From: M3007 sp041741155
GTDB lineage: Bacteria > Bacteroidota > Bacteroidia > Chitinophagales > Saprospiraceae
NCBI GenBank assembly: GCA_041741155.1
Contig: JBGSKO010000211.1
Span: forward strand, 1-64,000
Reading direction: 5' to 3'
DNA length: 64,000 nucleotides
The position numbers and the translations under genes were made by a program. The notes below the pieces were generated by a model, which worked only from the letters and a program-made list of their open reading frames with translations, searched no databases and was not told the DNA's origin. Shown here piece by piece: positions 7,956-16,885 of the stretch (the stretch's first letter is position 1; each line of letters opens with the position of its first letter).

Positions 7956-9647
7956 ATGCAGAAATTGATTGAATGCGTCCCCAACTTCTCCGAGGGCCGC
8001 GACCTGTCCGTTATCAAACAAATCACCGATGCTATAGAAAGTGTCGAAGGCGTAAAACTCCTGGACGTGGATCCCGGCAAAGCCACCAACCGCACGGTGG
8101 TCACCTTCGTGGGCGAACCGGAACCTGTCGTGGAAGCCGCATTCCGCGCCATGCAAAAAGCTTGCGAACTGATTGATATGCGCAAACACACCGGCGAGCA
8201 CCCGCGCATGGGCGCCACCGATGTTTGCCCGCTTATCCCGATCAGCAATATTTCGATGGAAGAAACTGCCGAGTGGGCACGCCGCCTCGCCGAGCGCGCC
8301 GGCCGCGAACTGGATTTGCCCATTTACCTGTACGAAGCAGCCGCTACGCGTCCGGAGTGGAAAAACCTCGCTACCATCCGCGCCGGCGAATACGAGGCTT
8401 TGCCGGAAAAACTCGCCCGCCCCGAGTGGAAGCCCGACTTTGGTCCTGCCAAATTCAATGCGCGCAGCGGCGCCACGGTCGTCGGCGCCCGCGATTTCCT
8501 CATCGCCTTCAATATCAACCTGAATACCACCTCCACGCGCCGGGCCAATTCTATCGCTTTCGACGTGCGCGAAATCGGGCGCGTGCTCAACGATCCCGCT
8601 ACGGGCAAGCCACTGAAAGATGCCTCCGGCGAACCTGTGCGCCAGCCCGGCACGCTCCAGGGGGTGAAAGGGATCGGCTGGTTCATCGAAGAGTACGGCA
8701 TCGCCCAGATATCCATGAACATTACCGACATCCGCGCCACGCCGCTGCACATCGCTTTCGAGGAATGTTGCAAAAGTGCCGACCGTCGCGGCTTGCGCGT
8801 CACCGGCTCTGAGCTGGTCGGTCTCGTCCCGCTGGCTGTTCTGCTCGACGCGGGCAAGTATTTCCTGAAAAAACAACAACGCAGTACGGGTGTAAGCGAG
8901 GAGGAAATTATCAAAATCGCCATCAAGTCCATGGGTCTCGACGAGCTTGCGCCGTTTGATCCGCAGCAAAAGATCGTGGAGTACAACATTGCCAAAGACG
9001 ACCCCGCGGTTGCCAAAAAACTCGTGCGCAAGGATTTGCGCGCCTTCGCCAACGAAACGGCCAGCGAGAGTGTGGCTCCCGGCGGCGGTTCTGTGAGCGC
9101 GTATGTGGGCGCACTCGGCGTATCGCTGGCCACGATGGTGGCGAACCTGAGTTCCCACAAGCGTGGATGGGATGCGCGCTGGGCCGAATTTTCGGATGCT
9201 GCCGACACCGGCCAGCGCATCAAGGATGGTCTCTTGCGCGCCGTGGACGAGGACACTGATGCTTTCAATGCCATCATGGACGCCTTTGCCCTGCCCAAGG
9301 GTACGCCGGAGGAAAAAACTGCCCGCAAGGCCGCCATCCAGCAGGCCACCCGCGGCGCCATAGAGGTGCCGTTGCGCGTGGTGCGCCTGGGATTGGAAAG
9401 TTTCAGCCTCATTCGTCAGATGGTGGATACCGGCAATCCCAACTCGATCACCGACGCGGGCGTGGGCGCTCTCTGTGCCCGGGCCGCCGTACTCGGCGCC
9501 GCACTGAATGTAAAAGTGAACGCCGTGGATTTGGAAGACAAAGACTACGCCGGCGCCGTTATTGCCGAATCGGACGCCGCTATGGCCGAGGCAACACGCC
9601 TGGAACAAGAGATATTGGCGACGGTACGCGCAAAAATGGGGGTGTAG
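7956..9647 (+). CDS. ftcD: Bifunctional glutamate formimidoyltransferase / formimidotetrahydrofolate cyclodeaminase
   Basis: A 563-residue fusion of the last steps of histidine degradation. The transferase moves the formimino group from formiminoglutamate to tetrahydrofolate; the cyclodeaminase then releases ammonia, giving methenyl-THF. The transferase domain covers residues 1-300, beginning LIECVPNFSEGRD, with catalytic His82 in the TGEHPRMGATDVCP motif. The cyclodeaminase domain covers about residues 350-563, with the ESVAPGGGSVSAYVGALG motif. The same architecture is known from animals and several Bacteroidota. It sits directly after an amino acid permease; no hutH, hutU or hutI gene is in the window. 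Confidence 0.95.
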   Translation: MQKLIECVPNFSEGRDLSVIKQITDAIESVEGVKLLDVDPGKATNRTVVTFVGEPEPVVEAAFRAMQKACELIDMRKHTGEHPRMGATDVCPLIPISNISMEETAEWARRLAERAGRELDLPIYLYEAAATRPEWKNLATIRAGEYEALPEKLARPEWKPDFGPAKFNARSGATVVGARDFLIAFNINLNTTSTRRANSIAFDVREIGRVLNDPATGKPLKDASGEPVRQPGTLQGVKGIGWFIEEYGIAQISMNITDIRATPLHIAFEECCKSADRRGLRVTGSELVGLVPLAVLLDAGKYFLKKQQRSTGVSEEEIIKIAIKSMGLDELAPFDPQQKIVEYNIAKDDPAVAKKLVRKDLRAFANETASESVAPGGGSVSAYVGALGVSLATMVANLSSHKRGWDARWAEFSDAADTGQRIKDGLLRAVDEDTDAFNAIMDAFALPKGTPEEKTARKAAIQQATRGAIEVPLRVVRLGLESFSLIRQMVDTGNPNSITDAGVGALCARAAVLGAALNVKVNAVDLEDKDYAGAVIAESDAAMAEATRLEQEILATVRAKMGV

Positions 9648-9725
9648 GGTAGGAAACCTGAACGGTAGGGGAATATCTTTGGGAAGTTCTGCGCAACCAA
9701 ATCAATTGTTCGGCGCGTTGTAGCG

Positions 9726-9733
9726 TACTTTTG
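9726..9733 (+). promoter_or_regulatory. -7 promoter element of metG (TACTTTTG)
   Basis: Exact TAnnTTTG motif 32 bases before the metG ATG. An ATTG at 9705-9708 stands near the expected -33 position. Confidence 0.55.
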
Positions 9734-9765
9734 CGGCCTAAAACGCATCGCGTACATTTTTCCTG

Positions 9766-11922
9766 ATGAAAAAACGATACCTCGTTACCGCCGCTCTGCC
9801 CTACGCCAACGGCCCGCTCCACATCGGCCACCTCGCCGGCGCTTACCTCCCTGCCGACATCTACGTCCGCTACCTGCGCCTGATGGGCAAAAATGTAGTC
9901 TTCGTTTGCGGCTCCGATGAACACGGCGCGGCCATCACCGTGCGCGCACGCAAGGAAGGTGTGACTCCGCGTGCGATCGTGGACAAATACCACACGAGCA
10001 TCCGCGATACCTTCGAAAAAATCGGCATAGCCTTCGATATTTACCACCGCACCAGCGAACCGCTGCACCACCAAACGTCGCAGGATTTTTTTCGAAAACT
10101 GCTCGCAAACGGGCAGTTTGAAGAAAAAGAAAGCGACCAGTACTACGACGAAGTAGCCGGGCAGTTCCTCGCCGACCGCTACATCATCGGCACTTGCCCC
10201 GTATGTGCCAATCCCGACGCCTATGGCGACCAGTGCGAAAAGTGCGGCTCCACGCTCAGCCCCACGCAGCTCATCAACCCCCGCTCCACACTCAGCGGCG
10301 CCGCTCCCGTTATGCGCCCTACCACCCACTGGTACCTCAAACTAAACGAACACGAGGCCTGGCTGCGCGAATGGATCAATACCGGTAAAGCCGACGGCAT
10401 ACAATTACATGACCCCGGTTCCTGGAAAAACCACGTCGTCGGACAGTGCAATTCCTGGCTCGATCAGGGACTACAACCCCGTGCCATGACCCGCGACCTC
10501 GAATGGGGCGTAGATGTGCCCCGGGAAATTCCGCACTCGGAAGGCAAAAAACTGTACGTCTGGCTGGATGCCCCCATCGGCTACATTTCCGCTACCAAGC
10601 AATGGGCGCTCGACAATCATACCAACTGGGAGCCTTATTGGAAAGATAAGGACACTGCACTCGTCCATTTCATCGGAAAAGACAACATCGTATTCCACTG
10701 CCTCATCTTTCCGGCTATCCTGAAGGCGCACGGCGACTTCATCCTGCCGGTGAATGTGCCCGCGAATCAGTTCCTCAACCTCGAAGGAAACAAACTTTCT
10801 ACCTCCAAAAACTGGGCGGTTTGGGTACACGAGTACGTGGCCGAACTGCCTGGCCGCGAAGACGACCTCCGGTACAACATGATCAAAAACATGCCGGAGC
10901 AACGCGACAGCGAGTTTACCTGGAAGGGCTTTCAGGAAAGCACAAACACCGAATTGGTGGGCAACCTGGCCGGCTTCGTACACCGGGTACTCGTGCTCAT
11001 GCACAAAAACTACACGGGCGTGACGCCGACCATTGATGTCAGTCGGGAATTCAAAAGCGGTTGGGATGCCGAACTGACCGGCACCTTCGACAACGAACTG
11101 CACCAGCTGCACTTGAAGCTGGTGGAAATGGGCCGCGAAATCGAGCAGTTCAACTTCCGCGAGGCCCTGCGTATCCTGATGGAAATATCCAGCGCAGGCA
11201 ACGCCCTGCTCCAGTTCAATGAACCCTGGAAAGCCATCAAGGACAACCCCGAGCAGGTAAAAGTAGTCCTCTCGCTGGCGCTCCAGTACGTTGCCGTATT
11301 GTCGGTAGCGCTGCGCCCGTTCCTGCCGTTTGCTGCACAGCGCCTGCGTGATATGCTCAACCTCCCGTTGATCAACGACGACAGCGACTTGCTCGACATA
11401 CACAATGAACTGGCCGAAGGCAATCCCGTGATACGGCCCAACCACGCCCTGAACCCTGCCGAACACCTGTTCACGCGTATCCCCGATGAGGTCATCGCAG
11501 CGCAAATTGCCAAACTGCAAGCCACCGCACAGGCAAATAAACCGGCCACCGAAACACCCGCTTCCGCCGAAGCAGCAACCCAACCACCCGTGCAAGAAGA
11601 AATACAATACGACGACTTCGCCAAACTCGATATCCGCACCGGCACCATTCTGGAGGCTTCCAAAGTGGAAAAAGCCGACAAACTCCTGAAACTCACGGTT
11701 GACCTCGGCTTCGAAAAACGCACCATCGTGTCAGGCATCGCCCAGCACTACCAGCCCGAGGAAATTATTGGTCAACAAGTCGTGGTGCTCGCCAACCTGG
11801 CTCCCCGCAAAATGCGCGGCATTGACTCCCAAGGCATGATCCTCATGGCAGAGGACGCCGAAGGACGCCTAAGTTTCGTAAGCCCGAAAGCCGGATGGCC
11901 GGACGGATGGGGCGTGAAATAG
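9766..11922 (+). CDS. metG: Methionyl-tRNA synthetase with C-terminal tRNA-binding domain
   Basis: A 718-residue class I synthetase that charges tRNA-Met. The HIGH motif is LHIGHL (residues 18-23). The zinc-knuckle cysteines are CPVC and CEKC, about residues 144-162. The KMSKS loop is present as KLSTS near residue 341. An alpha-helical anticodon-binding domain follows. Residues 612-718 form an EMAP-II/Trbp111-like OB domain (FAKLDIRTGTILEASKVEKA), the dimer-forming tRNA-binding module. A low-complexity Ala/Pro/Thr linker at about residues 580-605 joins the two. The length and order are usual for the Bacteroidota enzyme. The gene is convergent with tdh, 16 bp away. Confidence 0.97.
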   Translation: MKKRYLVTAALPYANGPLHIGHLAGAYLPADIYVRYLRLMGKNVVFVCGSDEHGAAITVRARKEGVTPRAIVDKYHTSIRDTFEKIGIAFDIYHRTSEPLHHQTSQDFFRKLLANGQFEEKESDQYYDEVAGQFLADRYIIGTCPVCANPDAYGDQCEKCGSTLSPTQLINPRSTLSGAAPVMRPTTHWYLKLNEHEAWLREWINTGKADGIQLHDPGSWKNHVVGQCNSWLDQGLQPRAMTRDLEWGVDVPREIPHSEGKKLYVWLDAPIGYISATKQWALDNHTNWEPYWKDKDTALVHFIGKDNIVFHCLIFPAILKAHGDFILPVNVPANQFLNLEGNKLSTSKNWAVWVHEYVAELPGREDDLRYNMIKNMPEQRDSEFTWKGFQESTNTELVGNLAGFVHRVLVLMHKNYTGVTPTIDVSREFKSGWDAELTGTFDNELHQLHLKLVEMGREIEQFNFREALRILMEISSAGNALLQFNEPWKAIKDNPEQVKVVLSLALQYVAVLSVALRPFLPFAAQRLRDMLNLPLINDDSDLLDIHNELAEGNPVIRPNHALNPAEHLFTRIPDEVIAAQIAKLQATAQANKPATETPASAEAATQPPVQEEIQYDDFAKLDIRTGTILEASKVEKADKLLKLTVDLGFEKRTIVSGIAQHYQPEEIIGQQVVVLANLAPRKMRGIDSQGMILMAEDAEGRLSFVSPKAGWPDGWGVK

Positions 11923-11938
11923 GAAAGGCCTTTTCCTT

Positions 11939-12883
11939 TCACGCATATTTTCCCGCCAGGTGCTCCAGCATATCCTTAGTCATGGCGTCCAGATCGAACT
12001 TTGGTTTCCAGCCCCAATCGTGGCGGGCAGCGGAATCGTCAATGGATGCCGGCCAGGAATCGGCAATCGCCTGCCGAAAATCCGGTTTGTAGGAAATATT
12101 GAAATCCGGCACAAGTTTTCGGATGCTGGCGGCGATCTCATCCGGGGTAAACGTCATGCCGGACAGGTTGTAACTGGTGCGCACGGACAGGCGGTCGGCG
12201 GGCGCGTCCATCAGTTCGATGGTACCCCTGATAGCGTCATCCATGTAGAGCATGGGCAGCGCAGTGTTGTCGCGGAGGAAACACTCGTACGGTTTGTGTT
12301 GTACGGCATAGTGGTAGATGTCCACGGCATAATCCGTAGTGCCACCGCCGGGCATACTCTGGTGGCCGATGATGCCGGGGTAGCGCAGCGAACGCACATC
12401 CAGACCATAGCGGCGGTAGTAGTAGTTTGCCCAGTTTTCGCCCGCCACTTTGCTGATGCCATAAACCGTTTCGGGAATGAGGACTTCGTACTGCGGGGTA
12501 TTCAATTGGGCGGCCTCGCGACCAAATACCGCAATAGACGACGGGTAATAGACCTTGTTCAGGCTGTGCTGCCGCGCAGTTTCCAGTACGTTGAACAGGC
12601 TGGTCATATTGATGTTCCAGGCCCACATCGGGTCTTTTTCGCCCGTAGCGCTGAGGATAGCCGCAAGGTGGTAAATCTGGTTGATGCGCCATTTTTTCAC
12701 CAGGGCTTCCAGTGCCGCACCGTCGAGCGCATCAAGTACTTCAGTGGGTCCACTCTGGTTTGTCAATGGTTTGAGGTCGGTGGCGATTACGTTATCCGCG
12801 CCGTATGCGGTACGCAATGCTTCGGTCAGCACGGCACCGATCTGGCCGCCGGCGCCGATGATTAGGATGTTGTCTTGTTTCAT
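11939..12883 (-). CDS. tdh: L-threonine 3-dehydrogenase of the SDR (epimerase-like) type
   Basis: A 314-residue NAD-dependent short-chain dehydrogenase of the extended, UDP-galactose-epimerase-like fold. The nucleotide-binding motif is GAGGQIG at residues 10-16. The catalytic Tyr-x3-Lys is in ETVYGISKVAGE near residue 140, with the SSIAVFG serine before it. The run IYHLAAILSATGEKDPMWAW and the YPGIIG segment are characteristic of threonine dehydrogenases of this type, as described from Flavobacterium. The product would be 2-amino-3-ketobutyrate. A generic NAD-dependent epimerase is the alternative. No kbl partner gene is nearby. Confidence 0.85.
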   Translation of the reverse strand: MKQDNILIIGAGGQIGAVLTEALRTAYGADNVIATDLKPLTNQSGPTEVLDALDGAALEALVKKWRINQIYHLAAILSATGEKDPMWAWNINMTSLFNVLETARQHSLNKVYYPSSIAVFGREAAQLNTPQYEVLIPETVYGISKVAGENWANYYYRRYGLDVRSLRYPGIIGHQSMPGGGTTDYAVDIYHYAVQHKPYECFLRDNTALPMLYMDDAIRGTIELMDAPADRLSVRTSYNLSGMTFTPDEIAASIRKLVPDFNISYKPDFRQAIADSWPASIDDSAARHDWGWKPKFDLDAMTKDMLEHLAGKYA

Positions 12884-13091
12884 GTTTGTGTTATTGACTG
12901 TTGGCAGTTTGTTATTGCCCCCCCTGTGGTGTAGTGGGTAAGCAATGACCAGCAGCGTTTCAAGGGCGAAAAGTAGGACGAGCTTTGGAAAGCGCCAAAT
13001 ATGTGGCCTTGGAGAAAAGGAAAACTAACCGTTTAAACTTCGACCTTTGCCGGCCGTTGTACTCGCTTCTTTATTTGCAAAATACATTACC

Positions 13092-14444
13092 ATGCTGAAA
13101 ATACTGTTTACCCTTGTCCTGTGCTGCACCCTCGCGTTAACGCACGCCGCTGAACCCTGCACCGCGCTGTGCCCTGCCTCCATCGTAGAACTCCGCGCGT
13201 CGGACCTCGATGTTCTCACCCCCGACGAGGCTGTTCGCATCGCGCTCGAAAACAACTACGATATTCGGCTGGTGCGCGGCGATGGCGACATCGCCCGCCT
13301 GAACAATACCAAGGCCAATGCCGGCATGTTGCCTACAATCAATTTCGTGGCGAACGAGACATTCACCCTCAGTTCTTTTCAGCAAAAACTGGCCAACGGC
13401 AGCGAGTTCAATGCGCTCGGTGCGCCGTTCAATTCCGCCAATGCAGCCGTACAACTCAACTGGACGCTCTTTGACGGAAAGCGCATGCAGATTACCAAAA
13501 AACGCCTCGAAGAACTGGACGCACTCGGCCAGGTCAATTTGCAGGCTGCCGTGCAGCAGACTACCGCCAACGTATTGCTGGCCTACTACGATATTGTGCG
13601 CAGCCGACTGCTGGAGCGCTCTGCACAAGAAATTATCGCCCTCAACGAGGAACGCCTGCGCATTGCCGAAGCACGGCTGGCCGCCGGGTTTGCCGCCCAA
13701 ACGGATGCGCTCCAGGCCCGCATTGACCTCAACCAGCAACGCGCCAACCTGCTCGCCCAGCAAGCCGCCACTGCGGCCGCCAAGCGCACCCTGAATCAGC
13801 TGCTCGCCCGCACCCCCGACACCCTGTTCGATGTGGTGGAAACACTCGACAATACCTACGCACCCGACCGCACCCAACTGTTCGATCGCCTGCAATCCCA
13901 AAATCCGCAACTGCTTTCTTTGCAAAAAAACGCAGCGGTAGCCGCCATGCTCGTGGATGAAACCCGCACGCTGAACAAACCCCGCATCATCGGTAACGGC
14001 CAGTTTATCGTACAGCGCACCGACAATGGCGCGGGGTTCCTGCTCAACAACACCCAGGCCGGTGTGGTGGTCGGCGCGTCCCTCATCGTGCCGCTCTACA
14101 CCGGCGGTAATATCAAGCGCCAGGTGGACGTAGCCCGCATCGCCGCCGAGCAGGCATCCCTGCGCGTGGATAACCAGCGGCTGGCTGCCGAAACGGCATT
14201 GGACAACCAACTCGCTTTTTTCCAAACCCAAAAACAGGTACTCGCCCTCGAAGCCGATAATGTGAAAAACGCTCGTGAGAGCCTCGCCGTCAGCACCGAG
14301 CGTTTCCGCCTCGGCCAAACCAATGCCCTCGAAGTCCAAGTTGCCCAAAACACGCTGGAACAGGCGTTGTTCAGGCAAAATGTAGTGCTGTACAATCTGA
14401 AGGCGGCAGAACTGGAGTTGCGGTTGTTGGCGGGAGAGTTGTAG
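13092..14444 (+). CDS. TolC-family outer-membrane efflux protein
   Basis: A 450-residue outer-membrane channel of the TolC/OEP family. The ATG at 13092 gives the signal peptide MLKILFTLVLCCTLALTHAA, and an earlier in-frame start would disrupt it. Two OEP repeats are visible, each a long helical hairpin: TPDEAVRIALENNYDIRL opens the first, and ESLAVSTERFRLGQTNALEV lies in the second. Such proteins form trimers that connect to RND or ABC exporters. No periplasmic adaptor or pump gene follows in this window, so the partner is elsewhere. A terminator hairpin follows the stop codon. Confidence 0.9.
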   Translation: MLKILFTLVLCCTLALTHAAEPCTALCPASIVELRASDLDVLTPDEAVRIALENNYDIRLVRGDGDIARLNNTKANAGMLPTINFVANETFTLSSFQQKLANGSEFNALGAPFNSANAAVQLNWTLFDGKRMQITKKRLEELDALGQVNLQAAVQQTTANVLLAYYDIVRSRLLERSAQEIIALNEERLRIAEARLAAGFAAQTDALQARIDLNQQRANLLAQQAATAAAKRTLNQLLARTPDTLFDVVETLDNTYAPDRTQLFDRLQSQNPQLLSLQKNAAVAAMLVDETRTLNKPRIIGNGQFIVQRTDNGAGFLLNNTQAGVVVGASLIVPLYTGGNIKRQVDVARIAAEQASLRVDNQRLAAETALDNQLAFFQTQKQVLALEADNVKNARESLAVSTERFRLGQTNALEVQVAQNTLEQALFRQNVVLYNLKAAELELRLLAGEL

Positions 14445-14467
14445 GATAGCCCCCTTCCAATAACAAA

Positions 14468-14507
14468 CGAGGCCGCCCCATACCCTGGAGCAGCCTCGAA
14501 TTTTTTT
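14468..14507 (+). terminator. Rho-independent terminator after the TolC-like gene
   Basis: CGAGGC (14468-14473) pairs with GCCTCG (14493-14498), and seven T residues follow almost at once (14501-14507). It lies 24 bases after the stop codon, in the convergent gap with the lipoprotein gene. Confidence 0.75.
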
Positions 14508-14524
14508 AAACAACGAAATCAGGT

Positions 14525-15358
14525 CTAATTTTTCAACGCCGGCCAGCTGGCTCCATCCTGACGGGTCAAGACAACCTTGCCAAATTCACCGTAGGTGTTT
14601 TCCCATTCGATGGTCAGCGCCGGGCCATTCACGGCCTTGATTGTGTACGTGTAGGAATCACCGTACTGGTCATTACCGGTTACGGATATCGTGTTACAAA
14701 TATCCACGATGCGCAAGGTGACTGCCGCGTCCGAGCCGAGCGCGCCACCCGAGCCGGGGCCGTAGCACGGATCCCAACAGCCAAACACGAAATCATCCAC
14801 CACATACGTATTGCTCGTAACGGCTTTCAGTTCGGTGGTACCGGTGATTGCCGCGCCGCCGCAGAAGTAGTCGGTATGCACATAGTCCAGTTTTCCAGCC
14901 AAACTGGACGGGCAGGACACCTGAATTTTGTAGGAGACGGTTGCGCTGTTGGCCAGGTTGACGTCGGCGGACACGAGTTTAAGATTCAGCGTCCAGGTTT
15001 CACCCGGGTTGATATTATCGGGCAATATCTGGATGGGCAGGTTGCCGAAACTCGAATTCGCCGGAATGGCGCCCGTCGTTCCGCCTACGGTGTAATGCTG
15101 CCCTTCGATAGCTGTTGACGTGGGCAGAATTTCAAATGTGTAGTTCACCGGAGTGGAACGCTGGGCGGCAATGAGCATGGTCCGGATACCGGCATCCACG
15201 GGTTGCCCGTCGTTGACGCGCAAAAAGAGCAGGTTGAGCTTGCCGGCATCCAGCGATACATATTCGTCCTGGAGGGTCAATGGGATTTCATCGTTGCAGG
15301 AAAACTGCGCAGCAACAACGAAGCAGAGCAAGAGACTGCGGAAAAGTATTTTTTTCAT
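14525..15358 (-). CDS. Surface lipoprotein of the SusCD locus
   Basis: A 277-residue predicted lipoprotein. The signal peptide MKKILFRSLLLCFVVAAQFSC ends in a lipobox-like cysteine followed by NDE, which suits surface export. The middle region (residues 60-150) resembles Calx-beta or DUF4843-like sheets (STAIEGQHYTVGG, INPGETWTLNLKL). The C-terminal part has paired cysteines and a glycine-rich GPGSGGALGSDA loop. It is the third gene of a susC-susD-lipoprotein operon, a position where such loci often encode a cell-surface ligand-binding protein. No enzyme signature is seen. The ligand is unknown. Confidence 0.7.
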   Translation of the reverse strand: MKKILFRSLLLCFVVAAQFSCNDEIPLTLQDEYVSLDAGKLNLLFLRVNDGQPVDAGIRTMLIAAQRSTPVNYTFEILPTSTAIEGQHYTVGGTTGAIPANSSFGNLPIQILPDNINPGETWTLNLKLVSADVNLANSATVSYKIQVSCPSSLAGKLDYVHTDYFCGGAAITGTTELKAVTSNTYVVDDFVFGCWDPCYGPGSGGALGSDAAVTLRIVDICNTISVTGNDQYGDSYTYTIKAVNGPALTIEWENTYGEFGKVVLTRQDGASWPALKN

Positions 15359-15389
15359 GACAATGTTTTTTAATGATGAAAGGTAAAGT

Positions 15390-15427
15390 GGTCTGGCAAA
15401 ATGGCGCGAAACCGACTTCGCCAGACC
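15390..15427 (-). promoter_or_regulatory. Intercistronic stem-loop between susD and the lipoprotein gene
   Basis: GGTCTGGC (15390-15397) and GCCAGACC (15420-15427) form perfect 8-bp arms with a 22-base loop. No T-run follows in the direction of transcription, so it may be an mRNA-stabilising or attenuating hairpin rather than a full terminator. Confidence 0.4.
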
Positions 15428-15451
15428 GTGCTGGATTTGATCCGTTTGAGA

Positions 15452-16831
15452 TCAATATCCATCGTTTTGCTCCATATTCTGGTTCACGTCTATTTCGCGT
15501 TGCGGAATCGGGTGTACCGTCAGGTTATCGGAAGCGCCCATTTGACAGGGTGCGCTCACTTCCAAACCAGTACCGCACTGGGTTCTGACCATGGTGGTTC
15601 CGGTTCTCCAGTAGTCGAATGCGGTATGTCCTTCAAAAGCCAATTCGCGGTGCCGTTCGGCCAGGATGTCGCCAATACCATTGGGCAGGCTCATCATCTC
15701 GGTAGCGCCGCGCTCTGTTCGGATGGCATTCAGGTCATCGAGTGCACCGTCGGTGTCATTTTGGCGGAAACGAGCTTCGGCACGGATCAGGTACATTTCG
15801 GCCAGACGCAGAATCTTCGGACTGGCAAGCCCGACTACGCCGTCCTGCTCCAGATATTTGCCGTTGTAGTACTCGTTGTTGGTGTGTTTGAAAATCAGTC
15901 CGGCACGGCTATCGCCCGGTTCGTACAGATCGAGCAGGTCGGACGTGACGCGAATATCACCGTATCCGGCCGGGATGTAGATATTACCGAGGTTATCGGA
16001 TCCGCGATTTTCGGATGCTTCGTTTTTGAGCGTAAAAATTTCCTCCGAGGAACCCGGGCCGCCGAACATGGCGCTCACATTGTCGGATAAAGCATACTGG
16101 CTGTTTCCGATCAGCGTGGAAGCGGCAGTTTCAGCCTTCGCCCAGTCCCCTTTGTACAGGTACACACGCGCCAGAAGCGCTTCGGCTGCCTCTGCTGAAA
16201 ACCGGTGGATGCCTTCGTTGCGCAGAAGTCCTTTAGCTGCTTCCAGGTCGGCAATAACCTGAGCATACACTTCTGCCACTGTATTGCGGGCTGGTTCGCC
16301 AATACCGGAGGTCAGGATAATGGGTACACCAAGGTCCGTATTCGGAGTACCATTGGTGTACTGCTTGGCAAAGAACCGAACCAGGTCAAAGTGTACCAAC
16401 GCCCGGATCGCCAGAGCTTCCCCTTTTATCTGATTCTTCTCGGCAGCATCGCCATCCACACGGTCCACATTGTTGATCACGTTGTTGGCCCGTAAAATGG
16501 CGCTGTAACCCGCATTCCACACGTCCGTGATATCACCGTCGGCGGGCGTCCACTGATACGTATAGCTTGCCACAAAACGGTTGGAGTTGGCGGTGCTGAG
16601 GTACACGAGATTGGCCTCGGTTTCGGGCATCACCAGAAATTCCCGGCCGTAGTACCCGAGCGCTTGTATAGCATCGTACGCGCCATTCACCGCTGTTTTC
16701 AGGGATGGCAGATCCGAGAGCGCCTCCGTTGTGGACAACGATTGGGAAGGGTTCAGTTCCAGTTCCTTGTTGCAGGCGGGCGCCAACAACAGGGCGAGCG
16801 TAAGGAGTGTTAATATTTGTATGTTTTTCAT
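15452..16831 (-). CDS. SusD/RagB-family nutrient-binding lipoprotein
   Basis: A 459-residue surface lipoprotein of the SusD/RagB family, the lid partner of the SusC-type transporter encoded just upstream. The signal peptide runs MKNIQILTLLTLALLLAPAC, with lipidation at Cys20. The early ELNPSQSLSTTEALSD segment is typical of the family start, and TPR-like helices follow (AIRALVHFDLVRFFAKQY near residue 145). The C-terminal RAEARFRQNDTDGALDDLN and RHRELAFEGHTAFDYWR blocks are the hallmark SusD motifs. The ligand is undetermined, because no glycoside hydrolase or protease gene accompanies the pair. Confidence 0.95.
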   Translation of the reverse strand: MKNIQILTLLTLALLLAPACNKELELNPSQSLSTTEALSDLPSLKTAVNGAYDAIQALGYYGREFLVMPETEANLVYLSTANSNRFVASYTYQWTPADGDITDVWNAGYSAILRANNVINNVDRVDGDAAEKNQIKGEALAIRALVHFDLVRFFAKQYTNGTPNTDLGVPIILTSGIGEPARNTVAEVYAQVIADLEAAKGLLRNEGIHRFSAEAAEALLARVYLYKGDWAKAETAASTLIGNSQYALSDNVSAMFGGPGSSEEIFTLKNEASENRGSDNLGNIYIPAGYGDIRVTSDLLDLYEPGDSRAGLIFKHTNNEYYNGKYLEQDGVVGLASPKILRLAEMYLIRAEARFRQNDTDGALDDLNAIRTERGATEMMSLPNGIGDILAERHRELAFEGHTAFDYWRTGTTMVRTQCGTGLEVSAPCQMGASDNLTVHPIPQREIDVNQNMEQNDGY

Positions 16832-16885
16832 ATTCTTGTTGTTGCAATTTTTTTAAAAAATGAAAACACGTTTGAGTTATCTGGA

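Noticed and set aside
7794..9608. 604-codon open frame antisense to ftcD
   Set aside because: It mirrors the codon bias of ftcD and has no recognisable domain; ftcD is complete and well supported.
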